Positions 8,373 to 17,583 of a stretch of 64,000 bases of DNA are shown here, one piece after another; the stretch's first letter is position 1, and each line of letters begins with the position of its first letter. The stretch comes from Parvularculaceae bacterium (lineage in GTDB: Bacteria; Pseudomonadota; Alphaproteobacteria; Caulobacterales; Parvularculaceae), in the NCBI GenBank assembly GCA_021776475.1, contig JAJFFV010000002.1:186001-250000 (forward strand). The letters are read 5' to 3'. Both the position numbers and the translations under genes were made by a program. Under the pieces are notes generated by a model. The model searched no databases, had not been told where the DNA came from, and saw only the letters and a list, made by a program, of their open reading frames with translations.

Positions 8373-9686
8373 ATGAAGAACACAATAGCTACTATGCTCG
8401 CAGGCGTGGCATTTCTCGCAGCGCCTGCTCATGCCGATTTGCGCAGCGATATCGACGCAGATTACGGGTATCTGGAGGACCTCTATGAGTCGTTCCACTC
8501 AAATCCCGAACTGTCTTTTATGGAAGTGCAGACTGCTAGGAAGCTGGCCGGGGAGTTCAGAAAACTCGGGTTTGATGTGACTGAGGAAGTCGGACAAACT
8601 GGCGTTGTCGCGGTCATGCGCAACGGTGACGGGCCGACCGTCATGTTGCGGACGGACATGGACGGACTGCCTGTTAAAGAAGAAACTGGCCTTGCTTACG
8701 CGTCGAAAGCAATCGGAAAAAACCGTTTTGGAGATCTTCAGCCAACCATGCATGCATGTGGCCATGATGTCCACATGACGAGCCTTGTCGGCGCGGCGCG
8801 GCGTCTGGTGGCGATGAAAGATCAGTGGTCCGGCACGTTGTTTTTAATCGGGCAACCCGCAGAAGAGATCGGCCTTGGTGCAAAAGCGATGCTCGATGAT
8901 GGGTTGTTTACGCGTTTTCCGCGCCCGGATTACAATATTGCCCTGCATGACAATGCCGCACAGCCGGCTGGCACAATCGCGTACACCTCGGGTTATGCCC
9001 TAGCCAACGTGGATTCCGTTGATGTTTATGTAAAAGGTGTGGGTGGGCATGGGGCGTATCCACACACCACCAAAGACCCTGTTGTCATCGCATCGGAAAT
9101 CGTTCTGGCGCTTCAGACGCTTGTCAGCCGCGAGACGTCTCCGCTGGAGCCCGCCGTAGTTACAGTTGGGGCCTTTAATGCGGGTTATAAGCACAACATT
9201 ATTTCAGATCAGGCGCATTTGCAGATTACCGTTCGTTCCTATACCGATGATGTGCGTGAAAATCTCCTGAGTGGCATCAAGCGTATTGTGAAAGCGCAGG
9301 CGATTTCAGCGGGGTTGCCTGAAGACCTCCATCCTGTCGTTGAGATTGAAGATCAATACACACCTTCGACATTTAACGACCCGGAACTTGCCGCGCGTAT
9401 CAGCACAATGCTGAAAGCACAGTTCGGTGATGACATGGTGCTCGAGATAGATCCGGTTATGGGGGGGGAGGACTTTTCACAATACGGCCGGGTTGAACCG
9501 ATCATCCCAAGCCTGATTTTCTGGCTGGGCGCCGTCGATCCAGCGAAATTTGAGGCTGCCAAAGCGGGCGGACCGCCACTGCCGTCACTTCATTCTCCGT
9601 TTTTTGCACCGGTGAAGGAGCCGACATTGAAAGCTGGCGTCGAAGCGATGACGGCAGCCGCCCTGGAACTGCTGGCAAAACGCTGA
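8373..9686 (+). CDS. Exported M20 family amidohydrolase
   Basis: A 437-residue protein with a signal peptide (MKNTIATMLAGVAFLAAPAHA, cleavage before DLR). The M20/amidohydrolase metal-binding motifs are TVMLRTDMDGLPV, HACGHDVHMTSLVGAA, PAEEIGLGAKAML, HDN, and GGEDFSQYG near the C-terminus; a dimerisation insert lies between 200 and 310. The family cleaves N-acyl or N-carbamoyl amino acids, amino-acid conjugates or dipeptides. Export suggests a scavenging role in the periplasm. The ATG at 8373 is chosen over an upstream TTG at 8337 because it begins the signal peptide. Confidence 0.9.
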   Translation: MKNTIATMLAGVAFLAAPAHADLRSDIDADYGYLEDLYESFHSNPELSFMEVQTARKLAGEFRKLGFDVTEEVGQTGVVAVMRNGDGPTVMLRTDMDGLPVKEETGLAYASKAIGKNRFGDLQPTMHACGHDVHMTSLVGAARRLVAMKDQWSGTLFLIGQPAEEIGLGAKAMLDDGLFTRFPRPDYNIALHDNAAQPAGTIAYTSGYALANVDSVDVYVKGVGGHGAYPHTTKDPVVIASEIVLALQTLVSRETSPLEPAVVTVGAFNAGYKHNIISDQAHLQITVRSYTDDVRENLLSGIKRIVKAQAISAGLPEDLHPVVEIEDQYTPSTFNDPELAARISTMLKAQFGDDMVLEIDPVMGGEDFSQYGRVEPIIPSLIFWLGAVDPAKFEAAKAGGPPLPSLHSPFFAPVKEPTLKAGVEAMTAAALELLAKR

Positions 9687-9763
9687 CCAATCCGTAAGCT
9701 TAGCGGAAATTAGCTGATGCGCCCTTGCGCTGCCGGGCTGGTTTTGGCACGAAAGCTGAATTG

Positions 9764-9783
9764 ACCCTGCTGAGCAGGGTTTG
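9764..9783 (+). terminator. Short stem-loop with T-run after the M20 gene
   Basis: ACCCTGC, loop TGA, GCAGGGT form a perfect 7-bp stem followed by TT. The T-run is short and the hairpin is 36 bases before the next start, so it could be a weak terminator, or an attenuator in the leader of the DUF1499 gene. Confidence 0.4.
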
Positions 9784-9815
9784 TGGGGCCTGAATTACAG
9801 TTTTGAGGTTGGGTT

Positions 9816-10544
9816 ATGGGTAAGGTCATCGGGTTATTTGGAGTTCTGGCACTTTTTGGGGCATTGGCATATGTCGGCCTTACAGCCGCATATCGACTGG
9901 ATATGATGGACATTGGCCAGATCTTTAACATCTTGCAATACATGACCGTCGGATTGGTCGGGCTTGGCGCTTTGTCGCTGGGTGGCGGTCTGTTGGCGCT
10001 ATTGCGGGTCGGTGCGGGTACGGGATTGTTCGCGCTCATTGCCGGTGTTGCTGCTCTCGCCGCAGCGTCAGGCCCAATGATGATGCGGGCACAATCTTCA
10101 CAGGTGCCAGTGATCCACGATATTTCGACGGACATTAAATACCCGCCGGTTTACTACGCAGTGCGCGACATTCGCGCCGCAGATGGGGCTCACAATTCCA
10201 CCGAGTATAACCCCGAGGACGGCGCGAAACAGCTTGCAGCTTATCCGCAACTCAGAACGCTTTCCTTTGATAAACCTTATGAACAAGTATTTGCCGCATC
10301 GATTGATGTGCTCGAGGCAATGGGCCTAGAGGTTATCGATACAGAAGAAAATGCGGGGAGGATTGAGGCAACGGCAACAACGATCTGGTGGGGTTTTAAA
10401 GATGACGTCGTTGTTCGGGTAAATCGCTTTACCGCACCGGTTGAAGTTGACATACGGTCTAATTCTCGTGTTGGCCGGTCCGACCTTGGTGCGAACGCAA
10501 AGCGCATTGAGATTTTCATGCGCAAGCTCGAACAGGCACTTTAA
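9816..10544 (+). CDS. DUF1499 membrane protein
   Basis: A 242-residue protein with three predicted N-terminal membrane helices (residues about 4-25, 40-65 and 68-90). The soluble C-terminal domain matches DUF1499: AAYPQLRTLSFDKPYEQVF, AMGLEVID, GRIEATATTIWWGFKDDVVVR cut between its two halves, then RSNSRVGRSDLGANAKRI. The family's function is unknown; in plastids and bacteria it is often membrane associated. It is a single gene, ending before a convergent minus-strand operon. Confidence 0.87.
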   Translation: MGKVIGLFGVLALFGALAYVGLTAAYRLDMMDIGQIFNILQYMTVGLVGLGALSLGGGLLALLRVGAGTGLFALIAGVAALAAASGPMMMRAQSSQVPVIHDISTDIKYPPVYYAVRDIRAADGAHNSTEYNPEDGAKQLAAYPQLRTLSFDKPYEQVFAASIDVLEAMGLEVIDTEENAGRIEATATTIWWGFKDDVVVRVNRFTAPVEVDIRSNSRVGRSDLGANAKRIEIFMRKLEQAL

Positions 10545-10577
10545 ATTCAGGAAACTCAACGGGTTAAACTGATGAGT

Positions 10578-11030
10578 TCAGATCCAGCGCCTGACTTCTT
10601 TGCAATAGGCTTCGAACGCCGCGCCGAAGAGTTGTCTTAACGCATCTTCTTCAGATTTTATTTGTAACGCACTCATATACCAAACAAAAAGACCAAGAGT
10701 GACAAAGTTGATCGGGTTGCCAAGATACAAGCCCAATGCTGCAAGCAGCATCGCCATCCCCAGATACATGGGATTGCGTGTAAAACGATAAATACCGCCA
10801 GTGACCAGCGTGGATGCTTCCAAAGGCTCCATTGGGTTCACAGTAGTTTTATTTCGGGCAAACACTCCAAGCGCAATCAGAACGATAATCGCACCGATCG
10901 CGCCAATGGCGATGGTTAGTGAGGATTGTCCTTTAAAGTGGTAATTCAGAAATGGTGCGAGGGTGTGAACAGCCCACATCAGGCCGGTGAAAACCAGCAC
11001 AATGAATATTGGCGGTATCGTGAGTTTCAT
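10578..11030 (-). CDS. Isoprenylcysteine/phospholipid methyltransferase-family membrane protein
   Basis: A 150-residue polytopic protein with four predicted helices. The signature GGIYRFTRNPMYLGMAML and the C-terminal EEDALRQLFGAAFEAYCKEVRRWI, with EE followed by a conserved YC..V.R, are those of the ICMT/PEMT fold of small membrane methyltransferases. The substrate is not predictable. The ATG at 11030 is one base after the purN stop (TGA-G-ATG), so it is translationally coupled to purM-purN. Confidence 0.85.
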   Translation of the reverse strand: MKLTIPPIFIVLVFTGLMWAVHTLAPFLNYHFKGQSSLTIAIGAIGAIIVLIALGVFARNKTTVNPMEPLEASTLVTGGIYRFTRNPMYLGMAMLLAALGLYLGNPINFVTLGLFVWYMSALQIKSEEDALRQLFGAAFEAYCKEVRRWI

Positions 11031-11031
11031 C

Positions 11032-11610
11032 TCAAGGCTCCAATTGAGCGGCGAAGGCACGCAAGCAATCAGGGTACAGCTTGTGCTCTTTTTTTAAAAT
11101 CCGAGCAGCCAAGGTCCTGGCGGTGTCATCTTGTTCAACCGGGACAGTTGCTTGACCAAGGATTGGACCATCATCCAAATCTGCCGTGACGATATGGACA
11201 GTGCAACCGCTCACCTTGGCGCCGGCATCTAGCGCTTGCTGCTGAACGTTTAGACCCTTGAAAGCGGGCAACAAGGACGGATGGATATTGAGAATACGAC
11301 CCTCCCAGCGTTGCACAAAATCACTGGTGAGAATGCGCATGAACCCCGCAAGACAGACAATTTCAATCTCGGCCTGACGCAAAGCCTGGTCGATTTGCTC
11401 CTCGAACGCCCTGCGCGGTTGATGAATTTTGTGATCGACGACGAGGGTTGTAATGCCGGCGGCAGCGGCGCGTGTGAGGCCAAAAGCGTCTGGTCTGTTA
11501 GAGATCGCCAGGCTGATCTCTGCTGGATAGTCAGTTGAGCCCGAGGCATCAATCAGCGCCTGAAGGTTGGACCCGGAGCCTGAAATCAGCACTGCGACAC
11601 GGCGTTTCAT
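11032..11610 (-). CDS. purN: Phosphoribosylglycinamide formyltransferase
   Basis: A 192-residue enzyme converting GAR and 10-formyl-THF to FGAR in purine synthesis. Family marks: VAVLISGSGSNLQALID at the N-terminus (phosphate loop), LAGFMRIL, ILNIHPSLLPAFKG (catalytic Asn and His) and GCTVHIV followed by DDGPILGQA (catalytic Asp). Its ATG overlaps the purM stop by four bases (ATGA). Length and motifs are complete. Confidence 0.95.
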   Translation of the reverse strand: MKRRVAVLISGSGSNLQALIDASGSTDYPAEISLAISNRPDAFGLTRAAAAGITTLVVDHKIHQPRRAFEEQIDQALRQAEIEIVCLAGFMRILTSDFVQRWEGRILNIHPSLLPAFKGLNVQQQALDAGAKVSGCTVHIVTADLDDGPILGQATVPVEQDDTARTLAARILKKEHKLYPDCLRAFAAQLEP

Positions 11611-12626
11611 GCGGGCGCCAATTCGCCGATAATGCGAGGATGTTCACCTGCCTGCTCGAGAGCACTGAGAACCGCATCAACGTCAGACGCCTCAATCGCT
11701 ATAACACCGCCGATCCCGCAATTGAAGGTCCGGCGCATTTCCTGATCGCTCAGATTCCCTTGCTCTTTCAACCAGGCAAAAAGAGGCGGCAATGCCATCT
11801 CTGATTCAACGAATTTCGCCGTCAGGCCATCAGGCAAAATCCGTGGCACGTTATCGGTCAATCCACCGCCTGTAATGTGAGCAAAGCCTTTGGCCTGTTG
11901 GTTCTCCAACAGCGGCCGTAAGGCATTGATATAGAGCCGGGTCGGTTTGAGGAAAGCAGTAGCGATGCTTTCGCCGCCGTTGAATGGTGCCGGATCATCC
12001 CAATTGGTGCGGCTCGCGCGCACTATTTTTCTGATCAGAGAATAGCCGTTCGCATGAGCGCCAGAAGCAGCAAGGCCGACCAGAAGATCACCTGCGCGCA
12101 TCGCTTGATCGCCCTGGTGGCGTGGCAGCAAAGAACCACGCTCCGCCGCGCCAACGCAAAAACCAGCAAGATCGTATTCACCGTCCACATACATGCCGGG
12201 CATTTCTGCTGTTTCACCGCCAATTAAAGCAGCGCCAGCTTGTTTGCATCCCTCGGCAATGCCCGCAATCACGTCTCGGGCGGTCTCCTGTACGAGCGTG
12301 CCGCAGGCAAAATAATCCAGGAAAAACAGCGGTAAGGCGCCTTGTGCCAGAACATCGTTGGCACACATGGCGACGAGATCGATTCCGATTGTCGAGTGAA
12401 TGCCGGTGTCAAAGGCGATTTTCAGCTTCGTGCCGACGCCGTCGGTGCCGGACACCAAAATTGGGTCGTCAAATCCAGCGGCTTTCAGGTCAAACAGGCC
12501 ACCAAAACCACCCAGACTACCGTCGGCGCCGGGCCGCCTGGTTGCTTTGGCAAGAGGGCCAATCGCTTTCACTAGGTGGTTGCCGGCGTCTATATCAACG
12601 CCAGCTTTTTTGTAAGCGTCGTTCAT
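11607..12626 (-). CDS. purM: Phosphoribosylformylglycinamidine cyclo-ligase
   Basis: A 339-residue AIR synthetase acting in purine synthesis. Visible: YKKAGVDIDAGN at the start, LVSGTDGVGTKLKIAFD (ATP site), DLVAMCANDVLAQGA, ETAEMPGMY, SGAHANGYSLIRKI and HITGGGLTDNVPRILP. The ATG at 12626 follows AGGAG by 6 bases; the TTG three bases earlier is not needed. It heads the purM-purN-methyltransferase operon and shares its upstream region with a divergent DUF2066 gene. Confidence 0.96.
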   Translation of the reverse strand: MNDAYKKAGVDIDAGNHLVKAIGPLAKATRRPGADGSLGGFGGLFDLKAAGFDDPILVSGTDGVGTKLKIAFDTGIHSTIGIDLVAMCANDVLAQGALPLFFLDYFACGTLVQETARDVIAGIAEGCKQAGAALIGGETAEMPGMYVDGEYDLAGFCVGAAERGSLLPRHQGDQAMRAGDLLVGLAASGAHANGYSLIRKIVRASRTNWDDPAPFNGGESIATAFLKPTRLYINALRPLLENQQAKGFAHITGGGLTDNVPRILPDGLTAKFVESEMALPPLFAWLKEQGNLSDQEMRRTFNCGIGGVIAIEASDVDAVLSALEQAGEHPRIIGELAPA

Positions 12627-12791
12627 CAATGCTCCTGAGATCTATGCAGGGCCTTGCTATATGAGGTCCGGCGCTTTGTGAAGACCGTGCTGACGAGACA
12701 CATGACTGATTTTTGCCCCAAAATTGCTGGATAACAGGTGCCACACCGCCACAAGCCCTGTATAAAAGGACTTGTCGAAATGGATGGATCT

Positions 12792-14462
12792 ATGCGTTTT
12801 TTTCTAACCGCCTTGTTTTGCTTAGTCTCGCTCTATGGCGCCGGGTTCGCGCAGTCAGGCAGTGATCAGGTTTTTGTTGTCTCCAAGGTACCAGTTCAGG
12901 CGACGGCTGAGACTGCAACCGCAGCTCAGCGCATCGCGCTCGAGCAAGGGCGCAAGCAAGCCGTGGATATTTTGTTGCGGCGGCTAACCGCGGAAAGCGA
13001 TTGGGCCTATTTGCCGCGGCTCGGCATTGGCCAACAAGCGCTCGCTGGGGTGCCGATGTCAGTTGAACCAAATGACGGCATTGGCGACGGATTCAGCGCA
13101 CCGATCGAAAACAGTTATTACAATTTTAACGCAAAGACGGCTGTTTATCTTGATGGCGCGCAACTTCCGGCGCTTGAAGAAGGCTTTGCTGTTCTGGACG
13201 AGAAATCATCGCGGAATACATATTCGGCCAAGATCACTTACCGGTTCAAAGCTGATGAGATACGCAGTCTCTTGAAGCGTTCGCGTATCCCCTACAGTGA
13301 ATCGCAGACGCGAACGGCGTTGGTGCTGCCAATTCTGGAAACGGTCAATGGCCTCTATTTGTGGGAGAGTAACAACCCATGGGCCCGGGCTTGGCTGGCA
13401 CGGCCGTTAATGAATGAGTTGACACCAATCCTTCTGCCACTGGGCGACGCGGAGGATATCGATATTATTTCCGCCCGACAGGCCAGGGCTCTTAATCAAG
13501 TACGGCTGCAACGGCTCGCCGACAAGTACGACGTGACACAGATCATTATCGCCCACGCCTACCTGTCGGAATCCGGCGACCAACAAAGGCTGCGGGTTCG
13601 GTTGATGGATGGCTATCTTAATTCCGCGGGTCGGATTGTGTCGTCCGTTGAGGCTGGCAATTCATCAGGCCTGTATGATGACGCTGGTGGCTATGGTTCT
13701 GTCGGAAGTGCGATCGTGGGCTCGGCAACAGAGCAGGGGCAGACTCTTTTGGAAACATTCTTTCGTGACACAACCGGAGATTTTCCAGTGCTGGCATCGC
13801 GGGCGGTTGAGCTTACAGTTGCTAAGTATGCCGCCAGCTGGAAGGCTCAAACCTTGATCGACCACTCGATCAGCCGCGCCTATGAGGTCAACGCCTGGTT
13901 CTCTTCAATTGAAGAATGGGCAGGTATTCAAAAGATTCTCAACGAATCACCGCTGGTCGATAAATATGACGCTGAGGGCCTAACCGCCAGTGGTGCGACC
14001 GTCAGCATGCGGGTGTCAGGAGATGTGGAGCAGCTTACTGTCGCTTTGCGTCAGGACAATATTGTGTTCTGGACGGTCGATAACATCATCTGGAATATTG
14101 CAACGACTGAAACCTATGAATCAGTAAAAGGACGTGTACGTCCGGTTTCCTACCAAAGGACGCCGTTTGAAGGTGGGAAGATCCAGCGCGATAGCTCGCG
14201 CCCCCGCACTGAGCGATCTGAATTGGGTGACAATATTCCAGGCGGCGCGGGATATTACGATCCACAAGGGACGGCTGGTGACTTCAGCCCGGTACTGGAC
14301 CGCGAACGGGGGGATATTCCTGCAGGAACAGGAGAGCCAGGAATTCTCAATACCCTTGATCCGGCTGGGGAATTATTGGAGGGTGCGCCTCAACAACTCT
14401 TGTCCCCTGAAGGGGAACAAGAGACCATCGAGGACGAACCGCTCGACAATGTCATTTACTGA
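12792..14462 (+). CDS. DUF2066 exported protein
   Basis: A 556-residue protein with a signal peptide (MRFFLTALFCLVSLYGAGFAQ). The first 350 residues match DUF2066 (RIALEQGRKQAVDILLRRL; LVLPILETVNGLYLWESNNPW). The last 90 residues are low-complexity, acidic and Pro/Gly rich. The gene's 3' end overlaps hdaA by 14 bases, an arrangement common in alphaproteobacteria although no biochemical link is known. The ATG at 12792 begins the signal peptide; an ATG at 12780 would add four residues. Confidence 0.85.
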   Translation: MRFFLTALFCLVSLYGAGFAQSGSDQVFVVSKVPVQATAETATAAQRIALEQGRKQAVDILLRRLTAESDWAYLPRLGIGQQALAGVPMSVEPNDGIGDGFSAPIENSYYNFNAKTAVYLDGAQLPALEEGFAVLDEKSSRNTYSAKITYRFKADEIRSLLKRSRIPYSESQTRTALVLPILETVNGLYLWESNNPWARAWLARPLMNELTPILLPLGDAEDIDIISARQARALNQVRLQRLADKYDVTQIIIAHAYLSESGDQQRLRVRLMDGYLNSAGRIVSSVEAGNSSGLYDDAGGYGSVGSAIVGSATEQGQTLLETFFRDTTGDFPVLASRAVELTVAKYAASWKAQTLIDHSISRAYEVNAWFSSIEEWAGIQKILNESPLVDKYDAEGLTASGATVSMRVSGDVEQLTVALRQDNIVFWTVDNIIWNIATTETYESVKGRVRPVSYQRTPFEGGKIQRDSSRPRTERSELGDNIPGGAGYYDPQGTAGDFSPVLDRERGDIPAGTGEPGILNTLDPAGELLEGAPQQLLSPEGEQETIEDEPLDNVIY

Positions 14463-15189
14463 CGGCAAATCGCGTCAAAAACCACGGCATACTCAGTATC
14501 CGCTGCCCTTTACCGTTGGCCCTGATGTTGCCGACAGATCGCCAATTTATCGGTTTTCGCCTGCGAATGAGCGGGCACGTAAACTGTTCGATATCTGGTG
14601 TGAAGAAATTTCCAACCAATCGGGTCAGGGCATTATTATTACTGGACCACCTGCATCGGGGAAAACCTTTCTGACCGGGTGGGTGGCGAATCGCTTGGAG
14701 GCTGCTTGCGTAACCGGAAATGATCTCGAAGCAGTATTGGCAGCGCCGGGCGAGATACCCATTATTATTGTTGATGATGTCGAACGAGTAACAGAGCCGG
14801 CATTGGTGACGCGATTTATCGATGTCAGCTTGGAAAAGGAGCGAAGCTTTGTGTTGACGGGCAACGGGAAACCCGAAAGCTGGGCGCACGCAAAAACCGG
14901 GCCCCTGACTGATCTTGTCACACGGCTGGCTGCGATGCCTGAAGCGTCTCTCGACAGCCCGGATGAAGACTTGATGGCCAAGGTCCTTCAGGACTGGTTG
15001 CAGTCCAGGCAAATAGTCCTCCGTGACGACCTCGCTGCCATAGCGGTTACAAGGGTCAAGCGATCATTTTTGTCCCTGAAGGTATTCGCCGACCAACTGG
15101 ACGCTGAAGCCATGCAGCGCCAGAAATCGATCGACAAAACCACAATCCAGTTTGTGCTGGATAGTTTGCCAGAACACATTTTGTCATAA
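14449..15189 (+). CDS. hdaA: Regulatory inactivator of DnaA (HdaA, AAA+ family)
   Basis: A 246-residue DnaA-like AAA+ protein without a DNA-binding domain IV. It begins MSFTDGKSRQKPRHTQYPLP, contains the clamp-binding-like QYPLPF near residue 16, the P-loop GPPASGKTF, Walker B IIIVDDVER, and a lid domain ending VLDSLPEHILS. With the sliding clamp, HdaA stimulates DnaA-ATP hydrolysis and so restrains re-initiation. The ATG at 14449 lies inside the DUF2066 gene; a longer frame open from 14134 is just overlap. ppk1 follows 62 bases later. Confidence 0.9.
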   Translation: MSFTDGKSRQKPRHTQYPLPFTVGPDVADRSPIYRFSPANERARKLFDIWCEEISNQSGQGIIITGPPASGKTFLTGWVANRLEAACVTGNDLEAVLAAPGEIPIIIVDDVERVTEPALVTRFIDVSLEKERSFVLTGNGKPESWAHAKTGPLTDLVTRLAAMPEASLDSPDEDLMAKVLQDWLQSRQIVLRDDLAAIAVTRVKRSFLSLKVFADQLDAEAMQRQKSIDKTTIQFVLDSLPEHILS

Positions 15190-15251
15190 GCATTTTGACA
15201 CTATATCATGGACCTGATGCCGTGATTGACGGGTGTCTGAGGTAAACATGT

Positions 15252-17516
15252 ATGGTTAATGTAACGAAGACAGTGTCACCAAAAAGAAAACGGAAGAATG
15301 TCCGCGCGCGACCGGAACCGCCTACGATGCAGGACCGCCCAGACATGGTTGACAAGGCAGATGACGCTGTTGAGCAATATCCGGCAATCGCAGAAGACTC
15401 GCCCGACCGTTTCCTAAACCGCGAGCTTTCATGGTTGGCGTTCAACATGCGTGTTCTTGAAGAAGCGTGGAACGAGAAACACCCGCTGTTAGAGCGGTTG
15501 CAGTTCTTGTCAATTTCCGCCAGCAACCTCGACGAATTTTTTATGATTCGTGTCGCCGGTCTTGTCGGGCAGGTGCGTGAAGGGTTGAATGTCGTGTCTC
15601 AGGAGGGCCTGACACCAAAGCAGCAACTTGAGCTTATCAATGAGCATGCTTCCACCCTGGTCAGTGAGCAACAAAGATGCTGGGGAGAGCTGCGCTCGCT
15701 TCTTGCTCACGAAGGCGTTGAGGTTATCGAAGCCAATGATCTCACAAAGGAAGAAGAAGTCTGGTTGAGAAAGGAGTTTCAGCAAAATATCTTCCCCGTG
15801 CTGACGCCGCTCGCGCTCGATCCGGCACATCCGTTCCCGTTCATTCCCAATCTGGGATTTGTGCTCAGCTATGCGCTGGTAAAGGATGACGAACGGCTGA
15901 ACGCGTTTTTGCCGGTGCCGGGTAAGATCAACCGGTTCTTACGGCTGCCCTCCGATGGAAACACTGATAGCGGACATCCTCGCATCAGGTTTATTGCGCT
16001 TGAGAAAGTTATCACGCGGTACCTTGATTACGTATTTCCGGGCCACACGCTTGTCACGCAGGGTGCTTTCAGGATTGTCCGCGACAGCGATATTGAATTA
16101 CAGGAAGAAGCTGAAGACCTCGTCGCGCAATTTGAGACCTTGATGCGCCGCCGCCGTCGCGGGGATGTGATTCGGCTCAAGATCGATGCGAACACACCAG
16201 AACACATGATAGATCTGTTTAAGGATCAACTGCATGTGACATCACGTGCGGTATTGCTTGTTGATGGCCTGTTGGGACTGGCGCAAATCGGTTCTTTGAT
16301 TCCGGATGATCGTCCCGACCTTAGGTTCAAACCATTTGAGGCTCGTTTTCCAGAACGCATCCGAGAGCATGCCAGCAATTGCTTTTCAGCAATCAGCGCC
16401 AAGGATATCATCGTGCACCACCCTTACGAAAGTTTCGATGTTGTCGTGCAATTTCTAAAACAGGCAGCCGAAGATCCGGATGTTCTCGCGATCAAGCAAA
16501 CGATCTATCGGACGTCGCATCAGTCTTCGATTGTTGAAACGCTAATTGCAGCTGCCGAAGCGGGTAAAAACGTCACGGCTTTAGTGGAGCTGAAGGCGAG
16601 ATTTGACGAAGAGACAAATATCAGATTTGCCCGTGAGATGGAACGCGCAGGCGTGAATGTTGTCTACGGGTTTGTTGACTACAAAACCCACGCAAAAATG
16701 TCGCTGGTCGCGCGCGCAGAGGTAAATGGCACAAAGACATATGTTCATGTGGGAACCGGCAACTATCATCCATTCACTGCAAAAATATATACCGACCTGT
16801 CTCTATTTACCTGCAATGAAGCGATCGGGCGCGATGTGGCGCGTGTTTTTAACTATATCACCGGGTATGCGCAACCGAACAAATTGGAAAAGCTTTCTAT
16901 TTCTCCATCTTTGGGGCGGGAGAAAATGGTGTATCACATTGATAATGAAATCGCCCATGCGCGTGGATCGCGGCCAGCATCAATCTGGGCCAAGATGAAT
17001 TCCCTGGTCGACGGTGACATGATTGACAAGCTCTACGAAGCAAGCAGTGCGGGCGTACAAATTGACCTCGTTGTGCGTGGAATTTGTTGCCTGCGTCCCG
17101 GCGTTCCGGGGCTTTCAGATAATATTCGCGTTAAGAGTATCGTTGGGCGATACCTCGAACACTCCCGGATCATGTGCTTTGGAAATGGCCGGCCGCTTCC
17201 GAGCCCAGAGGCGATTGTCTATATTTCTTCGGCAGATTGGATGCCGCGCAATCTTAATCGCCGGGTCGAAATATTTTGCCCAATTGAAAACCCGACAGTG
17301 CACCGTCAGGTCCTCGATCAAATAATGGTCGCGAATTTGAATGATGAAGCACAGAGCTGGCAAATGAAACCTGATGGTGCTTATGACCGGCAGGAGGTGC
17401 CGGTTGGCATAACTCCTTTCAATGTGCACGACTATTGTATGACAAACCCAAGTCTGTCGGGGCGGGGCGGCGCGATTGAGTACAATGCACCAATGCTGCT
17501 ACAGCCTAAAACATGA
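15252..17516 (+). CDS. ppk1: Polyphosphate kinase 1
   Basis: A 754-residue PPK1 polymerising the gamma-phosphate of ATP into polyphosphate. Visible: [19 protein letters not shown] at the start of the core (residue about 53), [43 protein letters not shown] (the phosphorylated His), [18 protein letters not shown] and [21 protein letters not shown]. About 50 residues before the core are basic and Pro rich ([16 protein letters not shown]), longer than in many homologues. ppx follows 67 bases later, so synthesis and degradation are co-transcribed. Confidence 0.95.
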   Translation: MVNVTKTVSPKRKRKNVRARPEPPTMQDRPDMVDKADDAVEQYPAIAEDSPDRFLNRELSWLAFNMRVLEEAWNEKHPLLERLQFLSISASNLDEFFMIRVAGLVGQVREGLNVVSQEGLTPKQQLELINEHASTLVSEQQRCWGELRSLLAHEGVEVIEANDLTKEEEVWLRKEFQQNIFPVLTPLALDPAHPFPFIPNLGFVLSYALVKDDERLNAFLPVPGKINRFLRLPSDGNTDSGHPRIRFIALEKVITRYLDYVFPGHTLVTQGAFRIVRDSDIELQEEAEDLVAQFETLMRRRRRGDVIRLKIDANTPEHMIDLFKDQLHVTSRAVLLVDGLLGLAQIGSLIPDDRPDLRFKPFEARFPERIREHASNCFSAISAKDIIVHHPYESFDVVVQFLKQAAEDPDVLAIKQTIYRTSHQSSIVETLIAAAEAGKNVTALVELKARFDEETNIRFAREMERAGVNVVYGFVDYKTHAKMSLVARAEVNGTKTYVHVGTGNYHPFTAKIYTDLSLFTCNEAIGRDVARVFNYITGYAQPNKLEKLSISPSLGREKMVYHIDNEIAHARGSRPASIWAKMNSLVDGDMIDKLYEASSAGVQIDLVVRGICCLRPGVPGLSDNIRVKSIVGRYLEHSRIMCFGNGRPLPSPEAIVYISSADWMPRNLNRRVEIFCPIENPTVHRQVLDQIMVANLNDEAQSWQMKPDGAYDRQEVPVGITPFNVHDYCMTNPSLSGRGGAIEYNAPMLLQPKT

Positions 17517-17583
17517 TCGTTCGCGCAGAATCAAAGCAAAATGTGATAAAGGTGCATGCTGGCTTGGGTAGAAGGTTACTTCG

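Noticed and set aside
9745-9762. TGGCAC-N5-CTGA as a sigma-54 promoter before DUF1499
   Set aside because: The -12 element TTGC is not matched.
14134-14448. Upstream part of the hdaA frame
   Set aside because: It lies in the DUF2066 gene in another frame and reads as noise; the family start is at 14449.
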